5,110 nt of DNA from Pseudomonadota bacterium. GTDB taxonomy: Bacteria; Pseudomonadota; Gammaproteobacteria; Burkholderiales; Burkholderiaceae_B. Under the pieces are notes generated by a model. The model was not told where the DNA came from, ran no database searches, and was given only the letters and a program-made list of their open reading frames with translations. Positions within the stretch are counted from its first letter, which is position 1. Every line of letters begins with the position of its first letter. Of this stretch, positions 1-5,110 are shown piece by piece. The position numbers were made by a program, and so were the translations under genes. The stretch is from the NCBI GenBank assembly GCA_021793875.1, contig JAJYRX010000114.1, positions 1 through 5,110 of the forward strand. The letters run 5' to 3'.

Positions 1-1218
1 GGGGTTATTTTTGACAGCGATTAAATCTGCTGGCCTGTCTAGAGCTATTTTACCGGCCTTGTCACTAATATCCAGATGTTCAGCTGCATTCACCGTCGCT
101 GCCTGAATAGCCTCCAACGGCTTCATGCCCGCCTTTACCAAAAGGGCAAACTCTTGTGCATTATCGCCATGAGCAGAAACCCCTGTGTCAGTTCCAAAGG
201 CTATTTTCACCCCTGCAGCATGGGCTCGCTTGGCCATGTCTAACATGTTGGGACCAACTTCAAGAGCCTTATCAGTTTGAGCCTGTGTGAAAAAGTTATC
301 CGGACCTGATGCTACTCTGGCTACAAAGTCACCAGCTAATAATGTGGGTACCAGCCATTTATCTTCACTTTTCAGTAGTTCTATGGACTCGTCATCAAGA
401 TACGTACCATGCTCTATAGAATCACCACCAGCCTTAAGAAAAGCATTAATTCCATCCACCCCATGAGCGTGTGCTGTTACCTTACGCCCCATCCTGTGAG
501 CAACCTCAACAATAGACTCTAGCTCGTCTTGCGTAAACTGCTGGGCCAAACCAGCAGCAGTGTCAGACAGAACGCCGCCTGTTGCTGTTATCTTAATTAC
601 ATCAGCACCTCCCTGAACTTGCATACGAACAGCACGGCGACAATCTGCAGCGCCAGAACATATGCTTGTACGTCTTAGGAGGTTGAGAACCTCTGGGCTA
701 TAACCGTTGGCATCACCGTGTCCACCATGTACTGCTACCGCAGCACCCGCCGCTATTATATTTGGACCTACAACATCGCCTCGTTTTATAGCATCTCGTA
801 AGGCAAATACTGCTTCATTAGAGCCGCCAAGGTCCGCAACGGTTGTAAAACCAGCATAAAGTGTTTTTCGAGCATGGTTAGCTCCTATCATTGCATAGTC
901 GGCGTCAGACTGCGTTACGCGCGCTAGCCTAGAGTTAACGCCCTGCTGTGAGGTAAGGTGAACATGGCTATCTATAAGACCGGGCAGCACAAACGCATTT
1001 TTAAGGTCAATAGCATCTTCATTATCTGTATAACCATCTTTAAGGTCAGATATTTTTCCATTTTGTATAGTGAGGGTTTGTTCCGTTAACACCTCACCAG
1101 TTGCTGGGTCTGCAAGCAATTTTCCTACATTTAAATAATAGGTGTCAGATGAGTCGGCCTGAGCCACACTTGCAACCAATATAGACATTGCCAAAGCGGT
1201 TTGCCTAAACAATCTCAT
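1..1218 (-). CDS. Exported metal-dependent amidohydrolase (COG1228, prolidase/Xaa-Arg dipeptidase-like), C-terminus cut by window edge
   Basis: The minus-strand frame is open from ATG at 1218 to the left edge, giving 406 residues. Homologues are slightly longer than this, so only a short C-terminal piece (roughly 20 residues, estimated) is missing. Residues 1-21 form a Sec signal peptide ending AQA before Asp22, so the enzyme is periplasmic. The amidohydrolase metal-site set is intact: PGLIDSHVH with His85 and His87, Lys209 in GGADVIKITATGG (the lysine normally carboxylated to bridge the two metals), His250, His270 in SIEHG, and Asp344 in FGTDTG. Cys187 and Cys193 are six residues apart and could form a disulfide in the periplasm. 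Members of COG1228 with this architecture include prolidases and dipeptidases acting on L-Xaa-L-Pro or L-Xaa-L-Arg/Lys, so hydrolysis of a dipeptide C-terminal bond is the likely reaction; the exact substrate is not readable here. The start is supported by GGAGG at 1224-1228, 5 nt upstream. The gene is divergent from the sulfite dehydrogenase operon and has no evident functional tie to it. Confidence 0.9.
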   Translation of the reverse strand, partial: MRLFRQTALAMSILVASVAQADSSDTYYLNVGKLLADPATGEVLTEQTLTIQNGKISDLKDGYTDNEDAIDLKNAFVLPGLIDSHVHLTSQQGVNSRLARVTQSDADYAMIGANHARKTLYAGFTTVADLGGSNEAVFALRDAIKRGDVVGPNIIAAGAAVAVHGGHGDANGYSPEVLNLLRRTSICSGAADCRRAVRMQVQGGADVIKITATGGVLSDTAAGLAQQFTQDELESIVEVAHRMGRKVTAHAHGVDGINAFLKAGGDSIEHGTYLDDESIELLKSEDKWLVPTLLAGDFVARVASGPDNFFTQAQTDKALEVGPNMLDMAKRAHAAGVKIAFGTDTGVSAHGDNAQEFALLVKAGMKPLEAIQAATVNAAEHLDISDKAGKIALDRPADLIAVKNNP

Positions 1219-1223
1219 TTATG

Positions 1224-1228
1224 CCTCC
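1224..1228 (-). promoter_or_regulatory. Ribosome binding site of the amidohydrolase gene
   Basis: On the minus strand this reads GGAGG, 5 nt before the ATG at 1218. It is the strongest Shine-Dalgarno sequence in the window and fixes the start, which also gives an intact signal peptide. Confidence 0.8.
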
Positions 1229-1389
1229 ATAATATACAACAATCGAAGTAAGATCTTATTTTGTATCTATTTTTACTATGTAGCCGAATAAAATTCAGTA
1301 ATCATTTGTATATTGTTTCAATAAATAAATATTTATCTTAAAAGAACTTAAAAAAGCGCTAATCACTTTTTAATATATACTTATATGTT

Positions 1390-1421
1390 ATGTGCTTAAA
1401 ATTTATTAAAAATAAGCACAT
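1390..1421. repeat. Inverted repeat upstream of sorA, possible operator or 5'-UTR hairpin
   Basis: The arms ATGTGCTTA (1390-1398) and TAAGCACAT (1413-1421) are perfect reverse complements separated by a 14-nt AT-only spacer. Arm centres are 23 bp apart, about two helical turns, which suits a dimeric regulator binding one DNA face. The element ends 17 nt before the sorA Shine-Dalgarno, so if the transcript starts upstream it would instead form a 9-bp stem in the leader RNA. No T-run follows the right arm, so it does not look like a terminator. The arms contain the only G and C residues in an otherwise AT stretch, which makes a chance match less likely. The binding factor is unknown. Confidence 0.5.
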
Positions 1422-1438
1422 GTATTAATATTTACAAC

Positions 1439-1443
1439 AGGAG
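1439..1443 (+). promoter_or_regulatory. Ribosome binding site of sorA
   Basis: AGGAG lies 5 nt before the ATG at 1449, supporting that start, which also places the twin-arginine motif at residues 9-10 as expected. Confidence 0.75.
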
Positions 1444-1448
1444 ATCAC

Positions 1449-2687
1449 ATGAGCTCAAACACCGATCTAACGCGACGCAAGCTACTGGTAACCACGGGAA
1501 GCGCTATAACATTCGCAAGCGTTGGTGGCCTAGCAAAAGCAGATATGGGAGAAAAGGCAGAGGCTGAAAAAGCTGCGGCTGCCGCAAAAGAAACTGACAA
1601 GAGCTTTCCCGACTATGTAGCCTGGAAAGATCAGGATTCAATGATCCTACATTCCTCCAACACAATCGAGACAAAACGTTCGGCTTTTGGGCAAAGTGGT
1701 ATTACACCTCTTAACAGACTATACGTTCGTAACAACGTGAATCCACCCTCAGAGGAAATAGTAAAAAACCCAGATGAATGGAGTGTAACCATTGAAGGTG
1801 TTGGCTCTCCTAAAACATTAACCGTTGCTGAGCTTAAGAACATAGGCGTAAAGAGCGTTGCCATGGTTTTACAATGTGCCGGTAATGGTCGTGCATGGTT
1901 CCCACACGAACCAAGCGGAACTCAATGGGAGGTTGGTGCCGCAGGATGCGTAGTATTTACTGGAGTTCCTGTTAAAGATCTCTTAGAGCATCTTGGTGGT
2001 ATGGAAGATGGTGCAAAATATATGACAAGCACCGGTGGAGAAGAAATCCCCGAAGGTCTAGACCCAAATACAATTATTGTAGAACGCTCTGTCCCAGCAG
2101 AGGCCTCTGAAGAAGCCATACTTGCTTGGGAGGTTAATGGCGAGCCACTTCCATTAGCACATGGTGGTCCGCTACGCATGGTAATACCAGGATACATAGG
2201 TATAAATAATATTAAATACGTAAAAAAAGTAGCGTTTACAGAAGAGCAATCGCCTGCAAATATTCAACAAAATAGCTACAGGTGGTCAGATGTTGGGGTT
2301 AAAGGCTCACCTGAACACGAATCCATATGGGAAACACCACCTAAGTCTTGGATTAACACACCATCCGATCCCGATACTCCTGTCAAGGCAGGTAAGGTAT
2401 TAATTAGCGGAGTAACCTTTGGTGGCACCAGTAAAACCAAGAAGATAGAAGTATCGGTTAACGGTGGTAAAGATTGGCAGGAGGCCAAACTTGTTGGAAT
2501 AGACCTTGGAAAGTATGCATGGCAAGAATTTCAACTATCTGTAGATCTGAAACCTGGCGAATATGAGCTGGTATCTCGCGCCACCAACGAGTCGGGCGAC
2601 ACTCAACCAGAAGAACGCCGAGAAAATAACCGTGGGTATCTTAATAACAGCTGGCGCGATCACGGCGTCAAAATAACTGTAGCTTAA
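1449..2687 (+). CDS. sorA: Tat-exported molybdopterin sulfite dehydrogenase (sulfite:cytochrome c oxidoreductase catalytic subunit)
   Basis: This 412-residue protein belongs to the sulfite oxidase family (COG2041) and should oxidise sulfite to sulfate in the periplasm, passing two electrons to a c-type cytochrome. The N-terminus has a Tat signal: TRRKLL at residues 8-13, a hydrophobic stretch, and AKA before Asp32. An unusual Ala/Glu/Lys-rich segment (about 33-50) precedes the catalytic part. The molybdopterin domain spans about residues 83-260 and contains LQCAGNGR with Cys143, the expected molybdenum ligand, then SGTQW and GAAGC. Arg94 in YVRNN lies 49 residues before Cys143, the same spacing as the active-site Arg55/Cys104 pair of Starkeya SorA. 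The Mo-cofactor dimerisation domain covers about 285-411, ending in SWRDHGVKITV. The cytochrome gene follows after 14 nt, which supports sorA rather than the SoxC subunit of sulfur dehydrogenase: SoxD usually has a larger, di-heme form and no other sox genes are visible here. No heme-binding motif occurs in the protein itself. Confidence 0.9.
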   Translation: MSSNTDLTRRKLLVTTGSAITFASVGGLAKADMGEKAEAEKAAAAAKETDKSFPDYVAWKDQDSMILHSSNTIETKRSAFGQSGITPLNRLYVRNNVNPPSEEIVKNPDEWSVTIEGVGSPKTLTVAELKNIGVKSVAMVLQCAGNGRAWFPHEPSGTQWEVGAAGCVVFTGVPVKDLLEHLGGMEDGAKYMTSTGGEEIPEGLDPNTIIVERSVPAEASEEAILAWEVNGEPLPLAHGGPLRMVIPGYIGINNIKYVKKVAFTEEQSPANIQQNSYRWSDVGVKGSPEHESIWETPPKSWINTPSDPDTPVKAGKVLISGVTFGGTSKTKKIEVSVNGGKDWQEAKLVGIDLGKYAWQEFQLSVDLKPGEYELVSRATNESGDTQPEERRENNRGYLNNSWRDHGVKITVA

Positions 2688-2692
2688 GGGAG
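2686..2692 (+). promoter_or_regulatory. Ribosome binding site of sorB, overlapping the sorA stop codon
   Basis: AAGGGAG begins inside the sorA TAA stop (2685-2687). It lies 9 nt before the ATG at 2702 and 6 nt before an in-frame TTG at 2699. The overlap suggests translation coupled to sorA. Confidence 0.65.
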
Positions 2693-2701
2693 TAAACTTT
2701 G

Positions 2702-3034
2702 ATGTATAAGCGCTTTGCCGCAGCAGCGTGCAGCTTACTAATAACAGGCGTATTTGCAGTACCAGCCCTCGCTGGCGATAACGAGGCTATTCTTGAAGAA
2801 GGCAAAGCGCTATTCAATAACTCAACCCCAGCTTGTGCAGTGTGTCATACGCTGAAAGATGCAGATGCCACCGGAAATATCGGCCCTGATCTGGACGAAT
2901 TACAACCTGCGGCAGATCGCATCAAAAAAGCCATGATAGAAGGCACGGGACCCATGCCCTCTTTCTCGTCATCATTGTCTGATGATGAAATGGATGCAAT
3001 TGCGGCTTACATAACCAGCGTAGCAGGTAAGTAA
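2702..3034 (+). CDS. sorB: Small periplasmic mono-heme cytochrome c, electron-acceptor subunit of the sulfite dehydrogenase
   Basis: The product is 110 residues from ATG 2702. A TTG directly upstream at 2699 would add one residue; ATG is preferred because it is the common codon and sits 9 nt from the Shine-Dalgarno. Residues 1-24 are a Sec signal peptide ending ALA before Gly25, consistent with heme attachment in the periplasm. A single heme c site, CAVCH, occupies residues 45-49, with His49 as the proximal ligand. Met85 in GTGPMPSF is the likely distal ligand, and the C-terminal helix is DDEMDAIAAYI. The mature size of about 86 residues matches the class I mono-heme SorB subunit. Placed 14 nt after sorA on the same strand, it should receive electrons from the molybdenum centre and hand them to another cytochrome or a terminal oxidase. 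Without that neighbour it could only be called a small cytochrome c. Confidence 0.88.
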   Translation: MYKRFAAAACSLLITGVFAVPALAGDNEAILEEGKALFNNSTPACAVCHTLKDADATGNIGPDLDELQPAADRIKKAMIEGTGPMPSFSSSLSDDEMDAIAAYITSVAGK

Positions 3035-3047
3035 ACCTTCAAGCTAG

Positions 3048-3536
3048 TTAATGGTGGTCGTGCATTTTATGGTCATTATCACTACGTGATTTACCCATAC
3101 TATGCACGACAACATCAATTTTTACTTCACCAGACCGCTCAAACACAAGAGTCAAAGGAAAAGAATCACCCTCCTTTAAGGGTTCAATTAACTCCAGCAG
3201 CATCACATGCAAACCAGACGGCTTTAGTTCAACCATTTCCCCCGCAGGAACCTTTATATACTCAACCTGACGCATACGCATTACATCGCCATCTTTTTCA
3301 TGAGTGTGCAGCTCCGCCCTATCTGAAACTTGTGCACTAACTGATAACAGCTTATCGTCTTCAGAGCCATTATTATGTAGAGCAAAATAGGCTACGCCAT
3401 TTGGAATACCCTTTACAGTCGCTCTTGACCATGGGTTTTCTATAGTAATATCTGCAACGTTGAAGCTGCTAGCCCACACACTACTTGACATAGCCATCAA
3501 TAAAAAAATAAAAATAGATTTAGCAAGATTTTTCAT
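3048..3536 (-). CDS. PCuAC-family periplasmic copper chaperone
   Basis: The protein is 162 residues from ATG at 3536. The frame stays open upstream to 3647, but that extension runs into the preceding DUF2946 gene. Starting at 3536 gives a proper signal peptide (MKNLAKS, a hydrophobic core, then VWA about residues 20-22) and an AGAG ribosome site at 3543-3546. The copper motif H-x10-M-x21-H-x-M is matched exactly by His77, Met88, His110 and Met112, inside ELHTHE, VMRMRQVE and LHVMLLEL. VPAGEMVELKPSG is also typical of the family. PCuAC proteins bind Cu(I) in the periplasm and help load the CuA centre of cytochrome oxidase, sometimes with Sco proteins. The last 18 residues are rich in His and Met (HKMHDHH at the end), a likely extra copper-binding tail. 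It is the last gene of the minus-strand cluster, 37 nt after DUF2946, and converges on sorB with 13 bp between them. Confidence 0.88.
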   Translation of the reverse strand: MKNLAKSIFIFLLMAMSSSVWASSFNVADITIENPWSRATVKGIPNGVAYFALHNNGSEDDKLLSVSAQVSDRAELHTHEKDGDVMRMRQVEYIKVPAGEMVELKPSGLHVMLLELIEPLKEGDSFPLTLVFERSGEVKIDVVVHSMGKSRSDNDHKMHDHH

Positions 3537-3573
3537 ATTTATCTCTAGCAATAATAAATTTTTCAAATAATAC

Positions 3574-3984
3574 TTACGTAATCGACTTGATACTGCCAGA
3601 AAAATAAGGTGGGGCCCTAGCCTGAACTTCATAGTGCATAAACCCAAGTGAATAGCGTACTTGTTTATGCTTAATTCTGTATGCTATTTTTTCAATTATG
3701 CAAACTGAAACATTATTGTTTGGTGTGTAACCTAGATTTGATGCAAAAACACATAAATCGCAGTGTGTTAGTAGGTTATCTTCGCCAGTGCTTTTATCAC
3801 TTTTTAGCTCTCTAATTAAAACGCGCTCATAGCCATTTGCAGTACAGATAACCATCCATGCTTGACTTTCACCAGCTATAAAAATTGGCATATAAGCCCA
3901 AGCAGTAGATTGCAATAAGAAAACAAGCACAACCACCGAAAAAAGGTGTTTTATAAGTTTGTTGTGACTTAGTTTTGCAAGCAT
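3574..3984 (-). CDS. DUF2946 family exported or membrane-anchored protein, possible copper-related role
   Basis: This 136-residue protein has a hydrophobic N-terminus (about residues 12-30, ending STAWA) that can serve as a signal peptide or anchor. The mature part resembles DUF2946: MVICTANGYERVLI with Cys47, followed about 25 residues later by THCDLCVF with a CxxC pair at Cys75 and Cys78. These three cysteines and the adjacent His74 are candidate metal or redox residues. An additional Cys95 lies in a C-terminal extension of about 55 residues for which I recognise no domain. DUF2946 genes are often found near PCuAC and copper-receptor genes, and here PCuAC follows after 37 nt, but the molecular function of the family is not established. 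No clear Shine-Dalgarno precedes the ATG at 3984, and the upstream gene ends 22 nt before it, so translation may be coupled. No shorter start would keep the hydrophobic segment intact. Confidence 0.72.
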   Translation of the reverse strand: MLAKLSHNKLIKHLFSVVVLVFLLQSTAWAYMPIFIAGESQAWMVICTANGYERVLIRELKSDKSTGEDNLLTHCDLCVFASNLGYTPNNNVSVCIIEKIAYRIKHKQVRYSLGFMHYEVQARAPPYFSGSIKSIT

Positions 3985-4006
3985 AGACTAAAGCAGATTA
4001 AACATT

Positions 4007-4900
4007 TCAGTTAGCATTGAAACTATAGAATATATTTGGTTCAGAAACTATAAAAACCGTGCCATCACGCCCTATAGTTACCCCCTCTGGTTGTGGTACG
4101 GTTTTTGACAAACCAGAATAGCCCGCCCAAAGCGGTAAAACGCCGAGTATCTGACCGCTACGACTATACTCAGCGAGTATAGATGACTCTTCGCTAAGTA
4201 AGTATAGATTGCCCGTTTTCTCGTGTACTGATATTGAAGAAATATCATTGCCTAGAAAACCAAACCATTGATTGGTATTCCATTCATACACTTCTGAATC
4301 TTGAATCTGATCTAACGGTTTAACGTGTGCTAACGTTAAAACAGCACGCGGTAGCTTTTCATTTGCAAGTAGTAGTTCTGAACTGTAAGAATCCCATGCC
4401 GCTCCTTCTAGCCCTAGGTTATGTATATTGCCAAACCCTAACCTTAATTTATGCGTACTAACTATTTGGGCGCCACGCTCATCATCATAAATATTAACCC
4501 AATGTACTACGTTGCCCGCCTCATCTGAAACAATAAAAAGACTATCTGAAACATGGGCTATTCCTTCAGGGTCAGTTGCGCCGTCTAAAGAAATAACACG
4601 TATTAAGTCGCCACCTGTAGATATCTCTGCTACGGCTGGCTTCCTATTTATTACCAAAAACAGTGTATTTGTAGAGCTACTGTAGGTAAGCCCTGACGTG
4701 TTGCGCGACAGCCCTTGTATTGTTTTTGATTCTATCCTTACCTTATAGTTGTACAGCCCAAGACTGGGTTTAGACTGAGAACATTCTACCCACTTATCTG
4801 CCATTACCCATACTGTCAGTTTTACCCAGTATAAATATAAAAAAGCCACGAGCATCGAGACAATTATGAAGGAAATAATGTACTTGAAAGCTCGTGACAT
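4007..4900 (-). CDS. Membrane-anchored SdiA-regulated (YjiK-like) beta-propeller protein
   Basis: The product has 297 residues. Residues about 7-33 form one long hydrophobic helix without a clear cleavage site, so the rest is probably held on the periplasmic face of the inner membrane. From about residue 66 a blade-like unit recurs: NTSGLTY...NTLFLVIN (68-85), DPEGIAHV...LFIVSDE (110-127), GLEGAAWD...LLLANE (163-181), DISSISVH...LYLLSEE (219-238), and QPEGVTIG...VFIVSEP (270-288). This pattern of an EG-containing turn, a hydrophobic strand and an acidic S/N-E end matches the SdiA-regulated family (Pfam PF06977, E. coli YjiK). The repeated acidic residues could bind calcium or another cation, but no function is established for the family. 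It lies 23 bp downstream of the siderophore-binding protein gene and 22 bp upstream of DUF2946, so it appears co-transcribed with metal-handling genes. No good Shine-Dalgarno precedes the ATG at 4900. Confidence 0.82.
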   Translation of the reverse strand: MSRAFKYIISFIIVSMLVAFLYLYWVKLTVWVMADKWVECSQSKPSLGLYNYKVRIESKTIQGLSRNTSGLTYSSSTNTLFLVINRKPAVAEISTGGDLIRVISLDGATDPEGIAHVSDSLFIVSDEAGNVVHWVNIYDDERGAQIVSTHKLRLGFGNIHNLGLEGAAWDSYSSELLLANEKLPRAVLTLAHVKPLDQIQDSEVYEWNTNQWFGFLGNDISSISVHEKTGNLYLLSEESSILAEYSRSGQILGVLPLWAGYSGLSKTVPQPEGVTIGRDGTVFIVSEPNIFYSFNAN

Positions 4901-4923
4901 GCGCTTGGTTTATAGCTGACTAA

Positions 4924-5110
4924 CTATTGCATATTATGAATAAGATCGTCTGTTATAGATTTAACATTATTTAATCCTGTAGTGACTATATACCAGCTGT
5001 TTGGATCGACATAGTATATATTGCCGCTTTTAAATGCCGATGTTTTACTTAATGCTGCATGATCTGCAATTGTATTAGCTGCAGTTTTTTTACCGTTGTT
5101 AATAGCGCCC
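4924..5110 (-). CDS. Siderophore ABC transporter substrate-binding protein, C-terminal fragment cut by window edge
   Basis: Only the last 61 residues are visible, ending with TAG at 4924-4926; the rest lies beyond the right edge. The pattern ANTIADHAALSKTSAFKSGN followed by IYYVDPNSWYIVTTGLNNV matches the end of periplasmic iron-siderophore binding proteins of the FatB/CeuE/YclQ/VctP group, where a segment like WKNGKIVYLDPxxWYxxxGGL closes the C-terminal lobe before a final helix. Such proteins bind ferric siderophores, often catecholates, and pass them to an inner-membrane FecCD-type permease. The ligand cannot be told from this fragment, and no permease or ATPase gene is in view. It is the first visible gene of a four-gene minus-strand run, and the next ATG follows after 23 bp. 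Expression under iron limitation (Fur) would be expected, but its promoter is outside the window. Confidence 0.8.
   Translation of the reverse strand, partial: GAINNGKKTAANTIADHAALSKTSAFKSGNIYYVDPNSWYIVTTGLNNVKSITDDLIHNMQ

Larger units (their letters stand above)
1219..1448. promoter_or_regulatory. Divergent AT-rich intergenic region with the promoters of the amidohydrolase and sorAB
   Basis: This 230-bp gap separates two genes transcribed away from each other, so it must hold promoters for both unless either is read through from elsewhere, which the divergent layout excludes. It is strongly AT-rich with several A and T runs. I found no convincing pair of -35 and -10 boxes with 16-18 bp spacing on either strand, so no promoter is placed. 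Structure seen: a 9-bp-arm inverted repeat at 1390-1421, a weak A-tract/T-tract inverted repeat (1351-1356 with 1366-1371), and an all-AT 12-bp palindrome at 1325-1336. No open frame worth calling lies within it. Confidence 0.65.

Noticed and set aside
1325..1336. 12-bp palindrome ATAAATATTTAT in the intergenic region
   Set aside because: It is composed only of A and T in a very AT-rich stretch, so chance occurrence is likely.
1351..1371. AAAAAG / CTTTTT inverted repeat resembling a terminator
   Set aside because: The stem is six weak A-T-rich pairs, has no GC core, and lies between divergent genes where no transcript would need to end.
1631..2488. Three minus-strand open frames inside sorA
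   Set aside because: They lie antisense to a clearly coding, family-matching gene and show no domain, signal or ribosome site of their own.
2699..2701. TTG as the start of sorB
   Set aside because: It is possible by spacing (6 nt from AAGGGAG), but ATG follows immediately at 2702 with acceptable 9-nt spacing; the difference is one residue.
1449..3034. SoxCD sulfur dehydrogenase instead of SorAB
   Set aside because: The cytochrome has only one CxxCH and is short, no soxXYZAB genes are visible, and the GAAGC and SGTQW segments fit SorA-type enzymes.
3086..3340. Plus-strand open frame antisense to the PCuAC gene
   Set aside because: The opposite strand encodes the exact copper motif; this frame has no recognisable content.
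3537..3647. N-terminal extension of the PCuAC gene to an ATG at 3647
   Set aside because: It would overlap the DUF2946 coding region by 74 bp and bury the signal peptide behind 37 basic, unrelated residues. The ATG at 3536 gives a normal signal peptide.

Overview
The window looks like a chromosomal segment of a Gram-negative, aerobic, probably marine gammaproteobacterium. This is inferred from the moderately AT-rich codon use, several Sec and Tat export signals with AxA-type cleavage sites, and the gene types present: an exported COG1228 amidohydrolase, a periplasmic sulfite dehydrogenase, PCuAC and DUF2946 copper proteins, and a siderophore-binding protein. No genus can be fixed from the sequence alone. 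There are no RNA genes, insertion sequences, CRISPR arrays or phage genes.

Layout. Positions 1-1218 (minus) hold a nearly complete gene for an exported metal-dependent amidohydrolase/dipeptidase whose C-terminal end lies beyond the left edge. A 230-bp, very AT-rich divergent intergenic region follows (1219-1448) and carries a 9-bp-arm inverted repeat just before the next gene. Positions 1449-3034 (plus) form a two-gene operon: a Tat-exported molybdopterin sulfite dehydrogenase (sorA-like) and a small mono-heme cytochrome c (sorB-like). From the right, four minus-strand genes run toward this operon with gaps of only 22-37 bp: the C-terminal end of a siderophore ABC-transporter binding protein (4924-5110, cut by the right edge), a membrane-anchored SdiA-regulated/YjiK-type beta-propeller protein (4007-4900), a DUF2946 protein (3574-3984) and a PCuAC copper chaperone (3048-3536). 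The last of these converges on sorB with 13 bp between stop codons.

How the genes may work together. SorA should oxidise sulfite to sulfate in the periplasm and pass electrons to the SorB heme, which can feed cytochrome c oxidase. The minus-strand cluster looks like a metal-acquisition and handling unit: an iron-siderophore binding protein with two proteins of the kind often linked to copper. PCuAC proteins deliver Cu(I) toward the CuA site of cytochrome oxidase, so the two convergent operons could meet at the respiratory chain, but that link is inference. The families are mostly well known. The least understood parts are the DUF2946 protein, the propeller protein inside a metal cluster, and the inverted repeat upstream of sorA.
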